Shown piece by piece: positions 1-7,454 of a stretch of DNA of 15,341 nt (positions within the stretch are counted from its first letter, which is position 1; each line of letters starts with the position of its first letter). Below the pieces are notes generated by a model. That model ran no database searches, had not been told where the DNA came from, and saw only the letters and a list, made by a program, of their open reading frames with translations. A program made the translations under genes and the position numbers. This DNA is from CAZTXD01 sp964617995. Its GTDB lineage: Bacteria; Actinomycetota; Acidimicrobiia; Spongiisociales; ZC4RG35. Location of the stretch: assembly GCA_964617995.1 (NCBI GenBank), contig CAZTXD010000085.1, forward strand, positions 1-15,341, given 5' to 3'.

Positions 1-280
1 GATGCCGATGGCCGTCTTCGTAGCCGGCAACGTACCCGAGCTGATGTCGTCTCTCGCCGACGGCGAGGTGGTGTCGCGGGATGGAGCAGCCTACGGCGTG
101 GACTACGACCAGGTGGTCGTGGCACCGATCGTGGTGGGTGACACCGTCGCCGGAGTCGTGGTCGCCGCCGACACCAGATCCGACGATCCCGGAGCGCTCA
201 TGACCCGGGCTGCTCGCGTCATCGAATCACGCATCGAGGCGGATCGGGCCCGCTCCGCCTTCTCGGACATGCTCGAGTGA
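1..280 (+). CDS. Partial gene, C-terminal end; possible GAF-like domain
   Basis: Open frame from the window edge to TGA at 278-280; the true start lies outside the window. About 92 residues are visible. They contain a hydrophobic beta-strand/turn/strand pattern (VVVAPIVVGDTVAGVVVAAD) followed by a long amphipathic helix rich in Ala, Arg and Glu. This order, strands around a 'VAPI..GD..AGVV' core and then a terminal helix, resembles the end of GAF-type sensory domains such as the C-terminal domain of SpoVT-like proteins. That is a resemblance judged by eye. No catalytic residues can be named and the N-terminal part is unseen. The gene ends 39 bp before ligA, which has its own predicted promoter in the gap. 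It could equally be another alpha/beta ligand-binding domain. Confidence 0.55.
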   Translation, partial: MPMAVFVAGNVPELMSSLADGEVVSRDGAAYGVDYDQVVVAPIVVGDTVAGVVVAADTRSDDPGALMTRAARVIESRIEADRARSAFSDMLE

Positions 281-305
281 CGAACCGGGTGCCGTAGCGG
301 TCCTC

Positions 306-311
306 TAACGT
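306..311 (+). promoter_or_regulatory. Predicted -10 element of ligA (leaderless start)
   Basis: TAACGT fits the actinobacterial -10 pattern TANNNT and ends 8 nt before the ligA ATG. Transcription would begin at or next to the start codon. No Shine-Dalgarno sequence is present (the 8 nt are TCGGCGGC). No convincing -35 was found. Confidence 0.5.
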
Positions 312-319
312 TCGGCGGC

Positions 320-2353
320 ATGAGCGCCGTCGAGGACCGGGTTGCGCAGCTTCGCGATCTCATCGAGGAAGCCAACCACCGCTATTACGTGCTGGACGAC
401 CCGACGCTGTCGGATGCTGAATACGACGACCTCATGCGTGAGCTCAGGTCGCTCGAGGAGCAGCAACCAGACCTGATCACGCCCGACTCCCCGACCCAGA
501 AGGTCGGCACCGAGACGACCGCATCCAGCTTCGCTCCGGTGGAGCATCTCCGTCCCCTGTTCTCACTCGACAACGCCGAGTCGATGGCCGATCTGGAGGC
601 ATGGGCATCCCGCATGCAGCGGCATCTCGGTTCGGCTCCGGACGGCTACGCATTGGAGTTGAAGATCGACGGCCTGGCCGTCGTCCTCGTGTATGAGGAC
701 GGGCGGCTGGTGCGGGGGGCGACGAGAGGGGACGGGACGACGGGAGAGGACATAACAGCCAACCTACGCACCATCGACGATGTCCCTCCCCACCTCGCCG
801 GCGAGGACGTCCCCGCCCTGCTGGAGGTGAGAGGGGAGGTATACATGTCCTTCGAGGCCTTCGAGGAGCTCAACAGACGCCAAGCAGAGGCAGGGGAGCG
901 GGTGTTCACCAACCCCCGCAACGCCGCGGCGGGATCGGTGAGGATGAAAGACTCGTCCGTCACCGCCACCCGCCGGTTGGGGATCTGGATATACCAGGCG
1001 GGTGTCCGCGACGGCGGCCCCGCCCTCGCCACCCACTCCGAGACGATGACCTATCTCTCGGATCTGGGCTTTGTGATCAACCCGGCGTCGGCACGGGTCG
1101 ACGACCTAGCGGCGGTGGAGGCATATGTGAAGGAGGCGGAGAGCTCGCGCCATGACCGCCCCTACCAGACCGACGGTGTGGTCGTGAAGGTCGATTCGCT
1201 GGCGGATCAGTCCGCGCTCGGGTTCACCGCCCGGGCGCCGCGGTGGGCGATCGCCTACAAGTTCCCGCCGGAGGAACGGACCACCCACCTCCTCGAGATC
1301 CGGGTCAACGTGGGAAGAACGGGCGCAGCCACTCCCTATGCCGTGCTGGAGCCGGTATTCGTCGGCGGAGCCAACGTGACCAACGCCACCCTCCACAACC
1401 AGGACCAGATCGCCATCAAGGACGTCCGCGTCGGTGATCAGGTAGTGGTCCGCAGGGCGGGTGATGTGATCCCGGAGGTGGTGGGACCGGTGGTGGCGGC
1501 GAGGACCGGGGACGAGAAGGTGTGGGAGATGCCCTCCCACTGCCCCTTCTGCGGCCACCCCATCGTCCGTCCGGAGGGGGAGGCGGTGGCTCGTTGCACG
1601 GGCGGTTTCGAATGCCCGTCCCGTCTGCGGGAGTGGCTGTTCCACTTCGCCGGCCGGGGAGGCATGGACATCGAGCACCTGGGTTACAAGACGATAGACC
1701 TGCTGCTGGAGCGGGGACTGATAGCCAATCCCGCCGACATCTTCACCTTCGACCCGGCGGTGCTTCTCGAAGTCGAAGGTTGGGGCGAGGTGTCGGTGAG
1801 GAATCTCGCCGAGGCCATCGCCACGGCCCGGGACCGTCCCGCCGCACGACTCCTCACCGCCCTGGGTATCAGGCATGTCGGCTCGACGGTGGCGCGCCGG
1901 CTGACCGGTGCGTTCGGGTCGATACCCGAACTCCTTTCGGCGTCCACCGATGCCATCGCCGAGGTCGACGGTGTGGGTGCCGTGATAGCCGCCGGTGTCA
2001 GGGAATGGGCGGCCGACGCCGCCAACCGGGAGCTGGTCGAGCGTCTCGCCGCGGCCGGGGTCCGGGTAGCCGACGAGCGGGCAACCTCCGGGGAGGGCGC
2101 CGGACTGCTCGATGGTCTGAGCCTCGTCGTCACCGGCACCCTGTCCGGGTTCAGCCGGGACTCGGCCCGTGCCGCCATCGAGGCGGCGGGCGGACGAGCC
2201 ACCGGTTCGGTGTCGGCGAGGACCACCGCCTTGGTGGCAGGCGACTCGCCGGGAGCGGCGAAGCTGGAAAAGGCCACCGACCTGGGTGTGCCGATCATCG
2301 ACGAGGCGACGTTCGTTCGCTTGTTGGAGGAGGGGCCTTCCGCTCTGAGCTGA
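320..2353 (+). CDS. ligA: NAD-dependent DNA ligase LigA
   Basis: Seals nicks in duplex DNA during replication and repair, using NAD+ to adenylate its active-site lysine. The 677-residue length is normal for bacterial LigA and all domains are present in order. An N-terminal Ia region (HRYYVLDDPTLSDAEYD, about 20-37) binds NMN. The adenylation domain has the KIDG motif with nucleophile Lys115, plus VVVKVDS near 287-293 and AYKFPPEE near 312-319. An OB fold contains the VGRTGAATP stretch near 331. A Cys4 zinc finger uses Cys408, Cys411, Cys426 and Cys432. Helix-hairpin-helix repeats span roughly 480-575, and a C-terminal BRCT domain runs from about 595 with a VVTGTLSGFSR core. The ATG at 320 is chosen because it precedes the family's N-terminus and has a -10 box immediately upstream. 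It converges with the small gene ending at 2360, leaving 6 bp between stop codons. Essential housekeeping gene; nothing is missing. Confidence 0.98.
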   Translation: MSAVEDRVAQLRDLIEEANHRYYVLDDPTLSDAEYDDLMRELRSLEEQQPDLITPDSPTQKVGTETTASSFAPVEHLRPLFSLDNAESMADLEAWASRMQRHLGSAPDGYALELKIDGLAVVLVYEDGRLVRGATRGDGTTGEDITANLRTIDDVPPHLAGEDVPALLEVRGEVYMSFEAFEELNRRQAEAGERVFTNPRNAAAGSVRMKDSSVTATRRLGIWIYQAGVRDGGPALATHSETMTYLSDLGFVINPASARVDDLAAVEAYVKEAESSRHDRPYQTDGVVVKVDSLADQSALGFTARAPRWAIAYKFPPEERTTHLLEIRVNVGRTGAATPYAVLEPVFVGGANVTNATLHNQDQIAIKDVRVGDQVVVRRAGDVIPEVVGPVVAARTGDEKVWEMPSHCPFCGHPIVRPEGEAVARCTGGFECPSRLREWLFHFAGRGGMDIEHLGYKTIDLLLERGLIANPADIFTFDPAVLLEVEGWGEVSVRNLAEAIATARDRPAARLLTALGIRHVGSTVARRLTGAFGSIPELLSASTDAIAEVDGVGAVIAAGVREWAADAANRELVERLAAAGVRVADERATSGEGAGLLDGLSLVVTGTLSGFSRDSARAAIEAAGGRATGSVSARTTALVAGDSPGAAKLEKATDLGVPIIDEATFVRLLEEGPSALS

Positions 2354-2359
2354 TCGGCG

Positions 2360-2749
2360 TCACTGGACTCGGAAAGTCCACTGGAAGGATCCGAAGTCGG
2401 GGTCACCGCTGACCCTTCTCCACTCGATGCGTACGACGTGCTCCCCCGGTGTCCACTCGGTTAGAACCGCCGAACCAGCGTGAGGCGACCACGTGTACAC
2501 GCCGGTTCCGGGCACGAAGTCGGCGTCGGGGATCGGGAACCCGTTCACGATGATGGTCGCCTCGTAGCCGACCTCCAGGTCGATCTCCAGAGTTGTCTGG
2601 CGGATGACGGTGGCGCCGGGAGCCGGACTGACATTCTCGACGGGCGCAGGCAGTTCCACCGGTTCTCCCTCCCGGGAGAGCGCCATTCCCAGGGCGATAG
2701 CGGCCACGGCCAGGAGCCCCAAACCACCGTATACCAGGCGATAGGTCAC
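2360..2749 (-). CDS. Small membrane-anchored protein with probable Ig-like fold
   Basis: Product of 129 residues starting at GTG 2747-2749. The same frame stays open much further upstream, but that part overlaps the aminotransferase gene and has no coding character. The GTG is supported by a TAGCGT -10 box 7 nt upstream and by the hydrophobic segment that follows at once (LVYGGLGLLAVAAIALGMAL, about residues 5-24), which should be a signal anchor or uncleaved signal peptide. The remaining ~100 residues are predicted extracytoplasmic. They are beta-rich and look like a single Ig-like domain, beginning 'SPAPGATV' and ending 'VRIEWRRVSG...GSFQWTFRVQ'. The ending resembles the last strands of CopC/YtkA-type domains, but no metal ligands can be assigned. 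No specific function is recognised. The gene is divergent from the dapC-type gene across 78 bp and convergent with ligA. Confidence 0.75.
   Translation of the reverse strand: MTYRLVYGGLGLLAVAAIALGMALSREGEPVELPAPVENVSPAPGATVIRQTTLEIDLEVGYEATIIVNGFPIPDADFVPGTGVYTWSPHAGSAVLTEWTPGEHVVRIEWRRVSGDPDFGSFQWTFRVQ
2364..2380. terminator. Short hairpin just past ligA stop, possible terminator
   Basis: TGGACT / AGTCCA form a 6-bp stem with a 5-nt loop (CGGAA), 11 nt after the ligA stop. It lies inside the 3' end of the convergent small gene and has no U-run, so its role as a ligA terminator is only possible. Confidence 0.25.
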
Positions 2750-2756
2750 GAACCCG

Positions 2757-2762
2757 ACGCTA
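2757..2762 (-). promoter_or_regulatory. Predicted -10 element of the 2360-2749 gene (leaderless)
   Basis: On the minus strand TAGCGT ends 7 nt before the GTG start at 2749. No Shine-Dalgarno sequence lies in those 7 nt (CGGGTTC). It faces away from the dapC promoter in the same 78-bp gap. Confidence 0.45.
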
Positions 2763-2814
2763 CCCCGCTTCCGCTCCAAGGGGAACCGCCGACGGTCGTC
2801 ATCCGCTCCGGTAG

Positions 2815-2820
2815 TAGCCT
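2815..2820 (+). promoter_or_regulatory. Predicted -10 element of the dapC-type gene (leaderless)
   Basis: TAGCCT ends 7 nt before the ATG at 2828. The intervening CGGCTCG has no ribosome-binding sequence. The same hexamer serves dapD at 9323-9328 on the other strand. Confidence 0.5.
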
Positions 2821-2827
2821 CGGCTCG

Positions 2828-3976
2828 ATGCGCACGAATCCGGTGCTGGACCAGGCAGGGGCGCACCCGATATCGGCCATCCAGCAGCGGGTGCACGACC
2901 TTAGACGGCAAGGGGAGACGGTCATCGATTTCTCCATCGGCGACCCGGTCGAACCGACCTGGCCCCCCATCCGGGAAACGGTGCGGGACTCCGTGCTCGC
3001 GGTCTCCCAATATCCGACGACCTCGGGCTTGACGGAGCTGCGGGAGGCCATCGGGGACTACGTGAAGCGACGTATGGGCATCACCGTGGATCCCGAGGGC
3101 CAGATCATCCCCACCTCCGGCGCCAAAGAGGCCATCTTCTCGTCCGCCCTCGCCTTCGTGGATCGGCGCCGCCAGGACGCCGTCGCCTACCCGGATCCTG
3201 CCTACCCCGTCTATGCACGCGGAGCTGTCCTGGCAGGGGCCGAAGCGGTGGCCGTGGCCGCGAACGACGACTTCGTCGTCACCGCCGACAGCATCCCCGG
3301 GGAGCTGTGGCACCGGCTGGCGTTCCTCTGGATCTGCTCGCCTTCGAATCCCACCGGTGCGGTCACCGCGCCGGAGGAGCTGACGGCGCTGGTCGAAGAG
3401 TGCCGTCGTCACGGGGTCCTCCTGTGCAGCGACGAGTGCTACCTCGACCTGTACGACGAGGAGCTGCCAGCGCCTTCCTCGGCTCTCGAGGTGGCAGGAC
3501 CGGGTTCGGAAGGGGTCCTCTCGTTCCTGTCGCTCTCGAAGCGCTCGGGAATGACCGGCTATCGGTCCGGAGCCGTGGTCGGGGATCCCGCGGCGATCGA
3601 ACGGATCTACCGCTTGAGAACGTCGACCGGAACCGCCTCGCCCGACTTCGTGCAGAGAGCGGCGGTGACGGCCTGGAATGACGACCACCACGTCTCCGAT
3701 CGGCGTCGAGTGTTCGCCGCCAAGAGGAACCTGCTTCGCCGGGGCCTGGAGGCCATGGGCCTGGCCGTGGCAGCGTCGGAGGCAGGCCTCTACCTGTGGG
3801 TGGCGGTCGGGGACGACCTGGCCGCCGCTGAGGCACTGGCGGAAGTCGGCATCGTCGTGAGCCCCGGCCGCATCTTCGGTGCGAGGGGCCGCGGCTACCT
3901 CCGTCTCGCCCTCGTTCCGGATCTCGAGACCTGCCGCCGGGCTCTCGATGTCATGCGCCCGGTCGTCGGCGGATAG
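2828..3976 (+). CDS. dapC: PLP-dependent aminotransferase, probable N-succinyl-LL-diaminopimelate aminotransferase DapC
   Basis: Class I/II aminotransferase of 382 residues. It probably converts N-succinyl-2-amino-6-oxopimelate to N-succinyl-LL-2,6-diaminopimelate with glutamate as amino donor, in the cytoplasm. Visible fold-type I landmarks are an N-terminal FSIGDP motif (residues 35-40), YPDPAYPVY near 121-129, SPSNPTGAV with Asn174, SDECY with Asp202 and Tyr205, and the Schiff-base lysine Lys238 in SLSKRSGMTGYRSG with phosphate-binding Arg246. The LSKRS..TGYR version of the lysine motif is typical of DapC-type enzymes rather than aspartate or histidinol-phosphate aminotransferases. dapD and dapE in the same window support this substrate. 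The ATG at 2828 is chosen over more upstream in-frame starts because those would run antisense through the small gene, and because a -10 box sits 7 nt before it. An LL-DAP or other aminotransferase remains possible. Confidence 0.85.
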   Translation: MRTNPVLDQAGAHPISAIQQRVHDLRRQGETVIDFSIGDPVEPTWPPIRETVRDSVLAVSQYPTTSGLTELREAIGDYVKRRMGITVDPEGQIIPTSGAKEAIFSSALAFVDRRRQDAVAYPDPAYPVYARGAVLAGAEAVAVAANDDFVVTADSIPGELWHRLAFLWICSPSNPTGAVTAPEELTALVEECRRHGVLLCSDECYLDLYDEELPAPSSALEVAGPGSEGVLSFLSLSKRSGMTGYRSGAVVGDPAAIERIYRLRTSTGTASPDFVQRAAVTAWNDDHHVSDRRRVFAAKRNLLRRGLEAMGLAVAASEAGLYLWVAVGDDLAAAEALAEVGIVVSPGRIFGARGRGYLRLALVPDLETCRRALDVMRPVVGG

Positions 3977-3987
3977 CACGGCGATGT

Positions 3988-4005
3988 TCCAGCCTCCGGG
4001 CTGGA
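3988..4005. terminator. Hairpin with UCCG tetraloop between convergent genes
   Basis: TCCAGCC and GGCTGGA pair perfectly (7 bp) around TCCG, giving an RNA C(UCCG)G loop on the plus strand, a member of the very stable cUNCGg class. It lies 11 nt after the dapC stop codon. There is no U-tract, as is common for actinobacterial terminators. Confidence 0.6.
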
Positions 4006-4011
4006 CACGAC

Positions 4012-4024
4012 CCCGCCAGGCGGG
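4012..4024. terminator. Second small hairpin in the same convergent gap
   Basis: CCCGC and GCGGG pair around CAG, immediately before the stop codon of the minus-strand regulator at 4026. With the hairpin at 3988-4005 it makes a tandem pair in a 49-bp gap, which would suit termination in both directions. The stem is short. Confidence 0.35.
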
Positions 4025-4025
4025 C

Positions 4026-6287
4026 TCACCTCTCGCCTTCACCGTCGCGGGCGAAGCGGATCGCCTGGGTCCGGGACATGCCGCGTCCCTCGTCGAAGAG
4101 CTCTTGGGCCCGTTCGTCGCCGACCGTGTCCCACGCCTCGTCGATACCCTCCAGCTGTTCCGAGAAGCTCTCGAGGAGCCGGAGCCCGCTCTCGTCCTCC
4201 AACCCCCGCACTGCACCAGCCAGGATCACGGCCCGTTCGGGTGATTCCTCCAGGATCGCCAGCTCGGCGAAGTCCCGTAGGTGAAGGATGATCCCCGAGA
4301 CGTCCCCGTTGGCGTCGAAGAGCCCGATTCCGGCATCCAGGTGGGGCCGGGCACTCTCGGCTTTCCCCAACCGCAGCAATGAACGCGCCAGCATGCGATG
4401 GGTCCAGCCCAACATGAACGTGTCGTCGAGCCTCTCGAACACGGCGAGCGCCTTCTCGTATGCGGTCGTGGCCCGTTGGTCGTGACCCCCGGCGTGGGCG
4501 GATGCGCCCCATCCCCAGAGGCTCTTGGCCGTCCCGGCTACGTCGCCAAGGCGCTCATACAGCTGACGGGCCTCTTCCGCGTATCGCATACCCGATTCGG
4601 GCCGACCTCCGAACCCATAGGCGAAGGAGGCGTTGTAGAGGGCGTTGGCCACGTCCTCTTCGCTGCCGTGGGCTCTGAGAAGGGTCAGGGCCTCCTCATA
4701 ATGTTCCCGCGACGCCTCCATCACCCCACCCCAGTAGGCGAGACCTCCGGCGGCTTCCAGGGTGCGGGCCCGCGTGAGAGGGTCCCCCCCGCCGACTGCC
4801 AGAACCTGGGATACCCAGCGCCGGCCCTCCTCGATGTCACCCCGCATATGCCAGTAGTGCCATAATCCGACCACCAGCCGTGATGCCTGGTCAGCTCGAC
4901 CGGCCTGGATCGCCCAGGCGAGCGCCACACGGAGGTTTCCCAGCTCCTCGTCTAGGCGCGCGAGCCATATCCCCGTGTCGTCGGTCATGAGATGAGGTGC
5001 CGCCTCTTCTACCTGTTGCACCAACCACCGACACAGGCGGGCCCGCGTTGCTTCCCCTTCCCCTGTCTCGTCCAGCCGTTCGCGGGCATAGGCACGTATT
5101 GTCTCGAGCAGCCGATAACGCGATTGGTTCCTCTCCGATGTGGCGATGACGAGGGACTTCCACACGAGCGATCCGAGGACCTCCGATATCGGGCCGGTCT
5201 CGACGTCGCGGTCGTCGCAGACCTCCCCCGCCCCCGCAGGTGAGAAGCTCCCGGCAAAAACTCCGATCCGGTTGAAGACGGAGCGTTCCGTCTCCGACAA
5301 CAGCCCGTAGGACCAGTCGATGGCAGTTTGCAAGGTCGACTTCGGCGGAGCCGATGCCCGTCGGCCGCCGAGAAGACGGAAGCGTTCATCTAGTCGGGAT
5401 GCAACCTCCTCGGGTGTCAGATGCGCAAGCTGAACGGCTGCGAGCTCGATGGCGAGCGGAATTCCGTCGAGCCGGCGGCAGATCTCGATCGCAGCGACCC
5501 GATGGCTGGCGAATAAGTCGAGCTCGCTTCGCACGGCTCGGGCGCGGTCGACCAGCAGCTGAAGGGACTCTGCCTCCTCGGTCTCGGGGGCGTCGTCGTC
5601 AGGCAGGTCGAGAGGGGGTACGTCGAGCAGCGACTCGCCCGGCATGGCGAAACCCTGACGGCTCGTGGCCAGGATCGTGGTGTCCGGGCACTCTGCCAGC
5701 ACCCGGTTGACGAAGCCGCCCACCCCCTCGATTACGTGCTCGCAGTTGTCGAGAACCACCAGCATGCAGCGTCGGGACAGGTACCCGACGACCTCGTCCT
5801 CCTTCGACACGGTGGTGCCCATCGTTCCCCCACCGATCCCGAGAGCCTTGGCAGCGGTGGCGGCAATGAACCGAGGATCGCCCAGGGGCACGAGGTCTAC
5901 GAACACGGCTCCGTGACGGAAGCTCGACGCGAGACGATTTCCTGCTTCGATCGCCATGCGGGTCTTCCCAGACCCGCCCACACCGGTGAGCGTCACCAGC
6001 CGCTCCCCAGACAATCGCGCCTGGATCTCCTCCAGGAGGCTCCGCCGACCAACGAGCGAGGTGTAGGCGACCGGGAACCCCCGCCGCATCGCTCCCGGAG
6101 CGAACCTGGACAGATCTCGGCGGCTGTTCAGCTCCAGCTTCCTGAGAAGAGCGGAGACGTGGCTCTCCACCGTCCGGACCGAGATGAAGAGCTCGTCTGC
6201 TATCTCGGCATTGGTAAGTCGCTCTCGAAGAAGTGAGAGCACCTCCCGTTCCCGCGCGCTGACCCCCGCCTGCTCGAGGGCATCCAT
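4026..6287 (-). CDS. Transcriptional regulator: N-terminal LuxR-type HTH, STAND ATPase, TPR repeats
   Basis: Large cytoplasmic regulator of 753 residues. Residues about 10-62 are a LuxR/GerE-type helix-turn-helix (AREREVLSLL...TNAEIADELFISVRTVESHVS...KLELNSRRDL) at the N-terminus; in MalT-like LAL regulators this domain is C-terminal. Next comes a P-loop ATPase of the signal-transduction STAND class, with Walker A GVGGSGKT at 102-109 and Walker B MLVVLD at 175-180 followed by NCEHV, a sequence typical of the AfsR/COG3903 ATPase family. The C-terminal third (roughly 540-710) is alpha-helical, with Ala/Gly/Tyr-rich repeats (HYEEALTLLRAHG, AYEKALAVFERL) characteristic of TPRs that sense a ligand or protein. 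The ATG at 6287 is favoured by a TAGGGT -10 box 7 nt upstream; more upstream starts would enter the palindrome and the divergent rhodanese gene. It is probably autoregulated through the palindrome at 6315-6333 and is the natural candidate regulator of the rhodanese operon. Its inducer is unknown. Confidence 0.88.
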   Translation of the reverse strand: MDALEQAGVSAREREVLSLLRERLTNAEIADELFISVRTVESHVSALLRKLELNSRRDLSRFAPGAMRRGFPVAYTSLVGRRSLLEEIQARLSGERLVTLTGVGGSGKTRMAIEAGNRLASSFRHGAVFVDLVPLGDPRFIAATAAKALGIGGGTMGTTVSKEDEVVGYLSRRCMLVVLDNCEHVIEGVGGFVNRVLAECPDTTILATSRQGFAMPGESLLDVPPLDLPDDDAPETEEAESLQLLVDRARAVRSELDLFASHRVAAIEICRRLDGIPLAIELAAVQLAHLTPEEVASRLDERFRLLGGRRASAPPKSTLQTAIDWSYGLLSETERSVFNRIGVFAGSFSPAGAGEVCDDRDVETGPISEVLGSLVWKSLVIATSERNQSRYRLLETIRAYARERLDETGEGEATRARLCRWLVQQVEEAAPHLMTDDTGIWLARLDEELGNLRVALAWAIQAGRADQASRLVVGLWHYWHMRGDIEEGRRWVSQVLAVGGGDPLTRARTLEAAGGLAYWGGVMEASREHYEEALTLLRAHGSEEDVANALYNASFAYGFGGRPESGMRYAEEARQLYERLGDVAGTAKSLWGWGASAHAGGHDQRATTAYEKALAVFERLDDTFMLGWTHRMLARSLLRLGKAESARPHLDAGIGLFDANGDVSGIILHLRDFAELAILEESPERAVILAGAVRGLEDESGLRLLESFSEQLEGIDEAWDTVGDERAQELFDEGRGMSRTQAIRFARDGEGER

Positions 6288-6294
6288 CAACCCG

Positions 6295-6300
6295 ACCCTA
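6295..6300 (-). promoter_or_regulatory. Predicted -10 element of the regulator gene (leaderless)
   Basis: TAGGGT on the minus strand ends 7 nt before the ATG at 6287. The centre of the palindrome at 6315-6333 would fall about 37 bp upstream of the inferred transcription start, overlapping where the -35 should be. That suggests autorepression or class II-type activation. Confidence 0.45.
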
Positions 6301-6314
6301 CACGGGTGGCCGGA

Positions 6315-6333
6315 ATCCGTGGTCACCACGGAT
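6315..6333. promoter_or_regulatory. Palindromic operator, copy 1 (ATCCGTG-N5-CACGGAT)
   Basis: Arms ATCCGTG (6315-6321) and CACGGAT (6327-6333) are perfectly inverted with spacer GTCAC. The pairing extends one base inward on each side. It sits in the divergent gap between the STAND regulator and the rhodanese gene. The same sequence, including the flanking CCGGA on the left and G on the right, recurs at 7585-7603. A transcription factor dimer site is the likeliest meaning, with the adjacent regulator as candidate binder. Confidence 0.7.
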
Positions 6334-6354
6334 GACGTCCGTGCTCCGGTCGAG

Positions 6355-6360
6355 TATTGG
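6355..6360 (+). promoter_or_regulatory. Possible -10 element of the rhodanese operon
   Basis: GAGTATTGG lies 31 bp from the centre of palindrome copy 1. A GAGTACGTT lies 32 bp from the centre of copy 2. The shared GAGTA at the same distance suggests a common promoter architecture. TATTGG is a poor match to TANNNT, so the exact hexamer is uncertain. Confidence 0.3.
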
Positions 6361-6389
6361 TGGTCGGCGAGTCGACCGGAGGAGGTCAG

Positions 6390-6827
6390 ATGAGACCGAT
6401 CACTGCAGCATCCATGGTGGAGGAGGCGAGGTCGAGGATCGAGTGCTTGACAGCTGTGGAGGTGGAGGCAGCCCTCGACGGGGACACACTCCTCGTGGAT
6501 GTTCGGGAGGACGGGGAACGTCTCGAGCATGGGATGATCCCCGGCGACGTCTCCGCTCCCCGGGGAATGCTCGAGTTCTGGGCGGACCCGGAGAGCCCGC
6601 TTCACCGGCCCGAGTTCGATCCGCTACGCAGGACCATCCTCTACTGCGCCTCCGGCGGCCGGTCGGCGCTCGCCGCAGACAATCTCCAGCGACTCGGCTA
6701 CATACGGGTGGCGCATCTCGACGGTGGACTGCAGGCATGGAAGGAAAGCGGAAAGCCCGTGGAGATGCCCGTGGGGGCACTCCTCGGGGGTGAGGAAGGA
6801 AACGATGAAGGAGAGAACGATGAGTAG
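6390..6827 (+). CDS. Single-domain rhodanese-like protein
   Basis: Cytoplasmic protein of 145 residues with one rhodanese domain. Such proteins carry sulfane sulfur as a cysteine persulfide for sulfur transfer or detoxification. Seen here are LLVDVRE (Asp37, Arg39) after a short helix, a central G.IPGDVSAPRGMLEFW stretch, the active-site loop with Cys86 in CASGGRSALAA, and the closing LDGGLQAWKESG motif. The tail is acidic. The ATG at 6390 is preferred over an earlier TTG because a strong ribosome-binding sequence, GGAGGAGGT at 6378-6386, precedes it. Unlike most genes in this window it uses a Shine-Dalgarno sequence. Its end overlaps the start of the secreted-protein gene by 8 nt, so the two are probably translationally coupled. 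The physiological sulfur donor cannot be inferred. Confidence 0.88.
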   Translation: MRPITAASMVEEARSRIECLTAVEVEAALDGDTLLVDVREDGERLEHGMIPGDVSAPRGMLEFWADPESPLHRPEFDPLRRTILYCASGGRSALAADNLQRLGYIRVAHLDGGLQAWKESGKPVEMPVGALLGGEEGNDEGENDE

Positions 6828-7434
6828 ACGTGTGTTGATTGTGGTGTCGGTGGTGGCTTTGTTGGTTGGTACCGCCACTGTGGCCGGGGCGAATCCGTGG
6901 GAGGTGGAGGATGTCTTCGGTCAGGGCATGGGTGGCCCGGTTGTGGCCGAGGACGGAGCGAAGATCCATCGCGGTGTCAAGGGGGTGTCTGCTTCGGTGT
7001 CGATGCCGACTCCTGAGCCGGGCAGCTACACCTACCCGGAGGGTCCCACTGCCAGTGGGGAGGAGGGCCGTCCGGAGGCGTTCAGTCTGTGGGTGTTCGT
7101 CTTTTTCAACCCCGAGGCGTGTGAGGGCGACTGTGATGGTGGCGACCTGCAGAACAATCTCGACGTGGTGGCGGGCGCTTTCAATGGGGGCGGCCATCTG
7201 GTGGCCGGGCCTGACCTCACCATCAGTGGGCGGGTGACTTCCCAGAGCGCGGTGTTCGGGGGACCCAACGCCGAGACGCTGGGGGAGGCCCTCAGCGGGG
7301 GTTTCGATCTCGCCGACGCCGAGATCCACCTGGCGGTGGCGCCTCACGGGGCCCTCGACCCGGCGCTGCTGCCCCAGCAGATCACGACCCCGGCCGGGGA
7401 TCCCAGCTTCTGGTGGCTGGCCCTGTTCAAGTAG
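6820..7434 (+). CDS. Secreted protein of unknown function
   Basis: Product of 204 residues from ATG 6820. An alternative in-frame ATG at 6805 would add five residues. The ATG at 6820 has AAGGAG at 6808-6813 with 6-nt spacing. A clear Sec signal peptide is visible: MSRR, a hydrophobic core VLIVVSVVALLVGTATV, and probable cleavage after AGA near residue 24. The mature part is Gly- and acidic-rich. It contains a Cys pair (Cys101, Cys105) in NPEACEGDCDGGDL after an aromatic WVFVFF strand, then GGGHLVAGPDLTISG, AEIHLAVAPHG and a terminal FWWLALF. The 'FNPEAC..DC...DL' followed by 'AEIH..V..HG' pattern recalls a family of secreted hypothetical proteins of Actinobacteria, but I assign no function. 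The first codons include AGA, ATT, GCT, GTT and GGT, which neighbouring genes use rarely. The gene is the last of the rhodanese operon. Confidence 0.82.
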   Translation: MSRRVLIVVSVVALLVGTATVAGANPWEVEDVFGQGMGGPVVAEDGAKIHRGVKGVSASVSMPTPEPGSYTYPEGPTASGEEGRPEAFSLWVFVFFNPEACEGDCDGGDLQNNLDVVAGAFNGGGHLVAGPDLTISGRVTSQSAVFGGPNAETLGEALSGGFDLADAEIHLAVAPHGALDPALLPQQITTPAGDPSFWWLALFK

Positions 7435-7454
7435 CTCGGTCGGGTCTGGCCCTG

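Noticed and set aside
1106..1876. 256-residue minus-strand frame inside ligA
   Set aside because: It overlaps the conserved ligase domains; the translation has no recognisable motif.
1522..2412. 296-residue plus-strand frame overlapping the ligA 3' half
   Set aside because: Out-of-frame shadow, extremely rich in Arg and Gly, with no start signal.
2480..2827. N-terminal extension of the aminotransferase to an upstream in-frame start
   Set aside because: It would run antisense through the small membrane protein gene, has no aminotransferase character, and a -10 box and family-like N-terminus support ATG 2828.
2750..4216. Long minus-strand frame extending the small membrane protein upstream
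   Set aside because: It is the antisense of the aminotransferase, with low-complexity Arg/Gly-rich translation typical of shadow frames in GC-rich DNA.
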